A stretch of 64,000 bases of DNA from Stentor roeselii. Its lineage: Eukaryota > Ciliophora > Heterotrichea > Heterotrichida > Stentoridae. The stretch is from the NCBI GenBank assembly GCA_006503475.1, contig RSEH01000219.1, forward strand, positions 18,448 to 82,447, read 5' to 3'. The notes under the pieces were generated by a model, which saw only the letters and a list, made by a program, of their open reading frames with translations, searched no databases and was not told the origin of the DNA. Positions 61,301 to 64,000 of the stretch are shown piece after piece. The stretch's first letter is position 1. Each line of letters begins with the position of its first letter. Position numbers and translations under genes: made by a program.

Positions 61301-61790
61301 AACCCGACCCATTTTTTCCCATGGCCGTCATCTCATTAGTCGAATCAATGACGTAAAAGCTTTCTGTTGATATAGCAATACCTTTAATAGGATTCTTTTT
61401 GAATTCATAAATATATTTAATCGAGAAGGACTCGACATCGACTCCAATGATTTTAGAAGCAGTAGTTCCGATGGCAACAAGATTTTCTGGAATAGAAATA
61501 GAGATGACTGTCGGAATGAGTCCTTGGAGAGGTAAAGTTTTCTCGATTTCTCTATTAGCAGGGTTGAATTGAATAAGCAAGCCTGATTTAGTTATCGCAT
61601 AGACAATGTTATTCTCCTTGTTCAGCACAGCTCCCACGACACCTGCCTTGATGTAAACTTTTTCAATAGCATATTCTTTATTCAAGTCCTCAATACTTTT
61701 CTTGATTTGTTTTCCAGTGACAGTGGTTCCAAATTCAATCATTTGCAAGCCCACATCAGATCTGGGACTAATCAATGGTTCCACTAGCAT
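58350..61790 (-). CDS. WD40-repeat protein fused to a TRP-like ion channel
   Basis: The protein has 1146 residues. The N-terminal ~650 residues form WD40-type blades (for example LISASSDLITFWDLKTH). A short ankyrin-like stretch follows near 680-720 (LGYNVLSYCVTKN). From ~850 there are about six membrane segments of the Ion_trans type, followed by the reentrant pore (YTINLGGGE) and an S6 with NPIILLNLLISILG, the TRP/polycystin pattern. A coiled C-terminal tail ends the chain. Such WD40-TRP fusions appear to be a ciliate-type arrangement. It is a cation channel, probably with a sensory role; gating is not visible. Confidence 0.85.
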   Translation of the reverse strand: MLVEPLISPRSDVGLQMIEFGTTVTGKQIKKSIEDLNKEYAIEKVYIKAGVVGAVLNKENNIVYAITKSGLLIQFNPANREIEKTLPLQGLIPTVISISIPENLVAIGTTASKIIGVDVESFSIKYIYEFKKNPIKGIAISTESFYVIDSTNEMTAMGKNGSGLGSTNIPDREFIIMKKNYDFFSGGLQEIRLQESFFYASKIYEARDKVISVFHTHKYLLALLETNICEVFDIETGAIFDDIYVEGDPSYITMTQDEKTLIVGDKQGKVTFYDIEFPEFYIEFQMSSRPITFIYVMTETKQIFAFSGDIRVSIVRIPTFPKYKVFKAFSPYLMYINNTQIAYLERGIICMYDTRTKQSKQLLKLRGLSPVFIFIQPNHLVSTANQSLIFLNIITNKLTQFKYSKNIHTKCLAVDLKSTSLALATNESTLVLFSLEKFEFMFETFNVDGDIKAVTYCSKDQVAFSFKSFLSFLDVRTNEVRTNDELDSGIEELLCNKEYLYVATEEATIYIFNWKLRLQVFLLETTSEMKITKLWIGEENLISASSDLITFWDLKTHSRVFSIDPLIKNDSLDISPDCKSIAYSTGTSMIFMENPYHSKDFRIYGGSENELPNFVKTLNSIYKLNKIEHNPDHNEWIIMPHHTNIGHIYAIMSLPDNLRDFIQTGGAIINNSLGYNVLSYCVTKNLDACTIIIIEELKKRLISNPFTFSFINHDMLQSLNLKGSELLSKLYELIYISSNQSLIEMFCPADLKLPIYYHSDEFEIIQKNFFEPRGQDEGEDDSNVPVQYKQSLVKLSLEVGSERSKAFIRSLLKCPYHDIFTTPLVQDILLEKWEKLRWILFVQGFVYMIHLLVFGFLLFYPKEAPYLSIVLFILNLLLTFYELFQVYVLLFDYLTDLWNWIDFLRLTSMNLFIILYWQNDGNSTDDHLYFYTNSCVTLLVFLRGISYFRLFESTRYMIDLIKEAITDMLGFVLVLAFSVISFAFIFYTLEDSDKHTTLIDNIINSYTINLGGGEIKGGELYKILFYFATFINPIILLNLLISILGSTFGRVESSRVISNFKELASLVLEVEQLYTVKVENKEFFFQSCLMPEEIVIPEPISLKVKKISVRVKAMDFKFDEMSEKIDTIAENTAQIAKMMPKSKSDE

Positions 61791-61860
61791 TTATACACCA
61801 ACCATCAAATATTTTTACTTTTTCTCTAATTCTAAAATCCTAATCTTTTCTTCTTTTTCC

Positions 61861-62079
61861 TTATTTCCCTCCAGCGTATTCCCGAAGTCCTTCTAAAACC
61901 AAGTCAAATGTTTGAATATAGTTTTCTGCACAGTTCCTCGGACAATCAGCATCGATTTCCTTATCCTTGAAGCAAGCTTTCCAACAAAGTCGTGAAACTC
62001 TCAAGACAGTATTACTGACCTTCTGCTGAATGATAGGATTCAACTGAGGATGATGGTAAAGGTCGTATTCAGATGCCAT
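61861..62079 (-). CDS. Small TIM chaperone (twin CX3C)
   Basis: The protein has 72 residues, the usual size. The twin motif is seen as CWKAC and CPRNC with 9 residues between, somewhat shorter than typical. Flanking helices are present. Small TIMs form hexameric chaperones in the mitochondrial intermembrane space that guide membrane-protein precursors. Sequence between the Cys pairs does not decide between Tim8, 9, 10 and 13. The ATG lies 6 nt after the LC8 stop. Confidence 0.78.
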   Translation of the reverse strand: MASEYDLYHHPQLNPIIQQKVSNTVLRVSRLCWKACFKDKEIDADCPRNCAENYIQTFDLVLEGLREYAGGK

Positions 62080-62085
62080 GGATTA

Positions 62086-62397
62086 TTAAGCTGACTTAAA
62101 TAATAAAATCTCATGATCGTTTGAAGACTCGCTATTGTTATCCTGCAGTGAAAAGTACATAAAATGCTGTGCTTCATGAGTAATAAAAGAGCCGTAGTTC
62201 TTTCCTACTATGCAGTGCCAGGTCGGTCCGTATTTCTTGTCGAACTCCTTTTTTACGTAAGCCGCGATGTCCTTGTGGACTGACTCGGTTTGCACTGCTT
62301 GGACTGAAGTCTCGATGGCGTCTTGTTGCATGTCGTCGGTCATGTCTGCACTTTTGATAACTGCCGAGTAGTCTGCCATAATTATATTAAAACTCAT
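62086..62397 (-). CDS. DYNLL1: Dynein light chain LC8
   Basis: The frame has 103 codons; a second Met at residue 7 (MADYSAV) is the more likely start, giving 97 residues, close to the normal LC8 size plus an insertion. Signature blocks are [27 protein letters not shown] and ILLFK. LC8 is the dimeric hub shared by dynein, myosin and many ciliary complexes. The loop before the last strand carries extra residues (about [10 protein letters not shown]) not usual in LC8. It is divergent from B9D1 with 69 bp between starts. Confidence 0.9.
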   Translation of the reverse strand: MSFNIIMADYSAVIKSADMTDDMQQDAIETSVQAVQTESVHKDIAAYVKKEFDKKYGPTWHCIVGKNYGSFITHEAQHFMYFSLQDNNSESSNDHEILLFKSA

Positions 62398-62466
62398 TCA
62401 AATCACTTAGAATTCAAGATCTTTTAGTTTCAATGATTGATGATGGACTTTTGTATTGTTTAATAA

Positions 62467-63225
62467 ATGTTGTATGGATCTCGAGAATATGCTGACCGCG
62501 GGATTAAGGACTTTACTTATAAGGCAGAAACTGGATTTCATGTTGAGGACTTGCCGGAAGAGTATAAAACTCCGGATGATATGAGATATACTCGCACTGG
62601 CAAAGAGAAAGAGAATAAATACCTGGACCCTCCTCGTCCTATCAGAGAAGAACCTTATGACCCTGAAAGTGAACTGGCTTCTTTTCTTTATATTCAGATT
62701 TCGGGACAAATTGAAACTTCGAATATTGTTACTACTGATCTTATTCAGGCTAAGTATACTTTTATCACTGGAAATGAATGGGATTTGATTGAAGGGAACA
62801 AAAGTAAAGAGTCACAATTTGCTAAAAGGGTACCTGGAACTGATTATTTGACGTGGAATCTTGATTTTCAGGTGGGGTATCGAACTTTGTCACCTGAAGG
62901 ATGGCCTAAGCTGGTAATAGAGTTAAAAAGTCCCGGGCGGGTTTTAGACACTTTCGAACTAAAAGGTTACTCATGTGTACATGTTCCTACATTTCCAGGC
63001 CAAATCAAGAAAAACGCGAAGATTTTCTGCCCAGTGAAAGAAAACTGGTGGAATTTGTGGAAAGCGAAGATATTCGGTCCGAAATGTGACCTGATATCAG
63101 ACCCTGAACAAATAGTTGAATGTGACGGACGAGAAGTGACGTCAGTTTTCTATGTTGGAGACGTTCACATCACTTTTAATGTGGTTCAGAGAAATTTTGA
63201 AAGGTTTGGATATCGCACTTTTTAA
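62467..63225 (+). CDS. B9D1: B9 domain protein, transition-zone component B9D1
   Basis: The protein has 252 residues. About 65 N-terminal residues precede a single B9 domain. Its hallmarks are the strand FLYIQISGQIE, WNLDFQVGYRTLSPEGWPKLVI, the GYSCVHVP(T)FPG segment and the end FNVVQRNFERFGY. B9D1 (MKSR-1) forms the B9 complex with B9D2 and MKS1 at the ciliary transition zone. The final segment and overall fit point to B9D1 rather than B9D2 or MKS1. It shares a bidirectional promoter with LC8 and overlaps the stop of UBFD1. Confidence 0.85.
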   Translation: MLYGSREYADRGIKDFTYKAETGFHVEDLPEEYKTPDDMRYTRTGKEKENKYLDPPRPIREEPYDPESELASFLYIQISGQIETSNIVTTDLIQAKYTFITGNEWDLIEGNKSKESQFAKRVPGTDYLTWNLDFQVGYRTLSPEGWPKLVIELKSPGRVLDTFELKGYSCVHVPTFPGQIKKNAKIFCPVKENWWNLWKAKIFGPKCDLISDPEQIVECDGREVTSVFYVGDVHITFNVVQRNFERFGYRTF

Positions 63226-63920
63226 TTCATTAAGTCGAATATGTTGTTACCATCTATATAGAAAGGCATTATCAACGTGCGGAGACTACGGCTGAATTGC
63301 TGAGGAAAGAAGTAAATGTTGAACTTGTTTGAATTGCCGAGGGTTAAGGTGAGGACTACGTAACCTGGGTACTTTATTATTGGAATGTAAGATACTTGTG
63401 ATATACTTGCGAATGGGATCTTTTTTGTCTTTGAACTCGTCACCAGCCAGATCTCATCCAAATCCTTCCTCACAGTCATCCTAATCAAAGTGCCAATATG
63501 ATCATAAATCGCAGGAATCGAGTCAGGCACAGTTAAATCTTCACTTAAACTCCCAGGAATAGCTCCAGCAGGTACACCCCTATCAATAATTCTCTGCTGC
63601 TCCAAAGTAAAACCATCTCTAGAAAAATCCAACTTTTTCTCTTCTTCTTGCAAAGAGCGAATATTAGCAGTATTCGAAATATCATTTGCAGTTGACCCAA
63701 CAAGTAAAAATTTCGTATTTTCCTTGACTTTGAGCTCTTCCAGGGTGGCAAGATCGTTTTTTAAGGGTCCTTTCAAGAACAGTTTCTGTAAATTGCAAGG
63801 AACTCCCGTCATTTCTTGTAAAAGTTGTTTTATTTCAAGAACAGAACATGAAGGGTGTTGAGAAAGAAGAAGGGTTTGTTTGCCGAAAGTGACTTTGAAG
63901 TTGATGACTGACTCGGACAT
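63222..63920 (-). CDS. UBFD1: UBFD1-like ubiquitin-like domain protein
   Basis: The protein has 232 residues. Residues 5-80 form a ubiquitin-like domain (INFKVTFGKQTLLL, QKLFLKGPLKND). A C-terminal beta-rich domain follows (RMTVRKDLDEIWLV, GYVVLTLTLG), which is the two-domain layout of UBFD1. The function of UBFD1 is little known; links to NF-kB signalling are reported in animals. Its TAA overlaps the TAA of B9D1 in the palindrome TTAA at 63222-63225. Its start is at 63920, 80 bp from the window end. Confidence 0.83.
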   Translation of the reverse strand: MSESVINFKVTFGKQTLLLSQHPSCSVLEIKQLLQEMTGVPCNLQKLFLKGPLKNDLATLEELKVKENTKFLLVGSTANDISNTANIRSLQEEEKKLDFSRDGFTLEQQRIIDRGVPAGAIPGSLSEDLTVPDSIPAIYDHIGTLIRMTVRKDLDEIWLVTSSKTKKIPFASISQVSYIPIIKYPGYVVLTLTLGNSNKFNIYFFPQQFSRSLRTLIMPFYIDGNNIFDLMN

Positions 63921-64000
63921 TTTTAGACTATTAGCTAACTAGTTTTGAAAGATATCTTTCCAGAGATCTTCGGTTTGACTCGACTTCTAAATAAAGATTA

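Noticed and set aside
1-64000. Reassigned genetic code (TAA/TAG as Gln or TGA as Trp)
   Set aside because: TAA, TAG and TGA all end genes at sensible lengths, and internal stops in real genes are removed by 15-nt introns.

Overview
This window looks like macronuclear DNA of a heterotrich ciliate, most probably Stentor. It is AT-rich, and genes lie on both strands with spacers of a few to a few hundred bases. Several reading frames interrupted by a stop or frame change are repaired by removing a GT...AG segment of exactly 15 nt; seven such introns are given here, counting one candidate in a decayed gene. TAA, TAG and TGA all end genes, which points to the standard code. Tiny 15-16 nt introns with the standard code are known for Stentor. 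The species call is an inference, the intron pattern is seen directly.

Left part (1-29.5 kb): the C-terminal part of an RNF213/mysterin-like giant protein with an RZ zinc finger (cut by the window edge); a FYVE-like/STE20 kinase; a four-helix membrane protein with two 15-nt introns; and a 4343-residue, single-exon RNF213-like AAA protein that has no RING or RZ finger. Then come B-box-like/kelch proteins, a decayed B-box/WD40 gene, a RING-CH protein with FHA-like flanks, a PX protein and a coiled-coil protein.

Middle (29.5-43.8 kb): three secreted GH13 alpha-amylases on the minus strand interleaved with two plus-strand paralogues that end in CaaX-like boxes. This is a duplicated amylase/CaaX module with an extra amylase copy. 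It is followed by a predicted N-myristoylated CDPK-like pseudokinase, a voltage-sensor/cyclic-nucleotide-domain K+ channel, a large secreted cysteine-rich repeat protein, a mitotic cyclin and the Pol II subunit RPB9.

Right part (44-64 kb): two unrecognised proteins, a second decayed B-box/WD40 gene, acetyl-CoA acetyltransferase, a CEP131-like protein, an LRR protein, a kinase fused to a cysteine-rich zinc module, a C2H2 protein, a PH-domain CAMK kinase, an EF-hand protein, a WD40/TRP-like channel, a small TIM chaperone, dynein light chain LC8, B9D1 and UBFD1. Several are cilium or basal-body genes (CEP131, LC8, B9D1, perhaps the LRR protein), and LC8 and B9D1 share a 69-bp divergent promoter. 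Packing is extreme in places: 6 nt between LC8 and TIM, 11 nt between thiolase and CEP131, and convergent genes sharing a TTAA for their stops.

No tRNA, rRNA gene, CRISPR array, insertion sequence or virus was recognised. Two degenerate tandem repeats and one strong intergenic hairpin are described.
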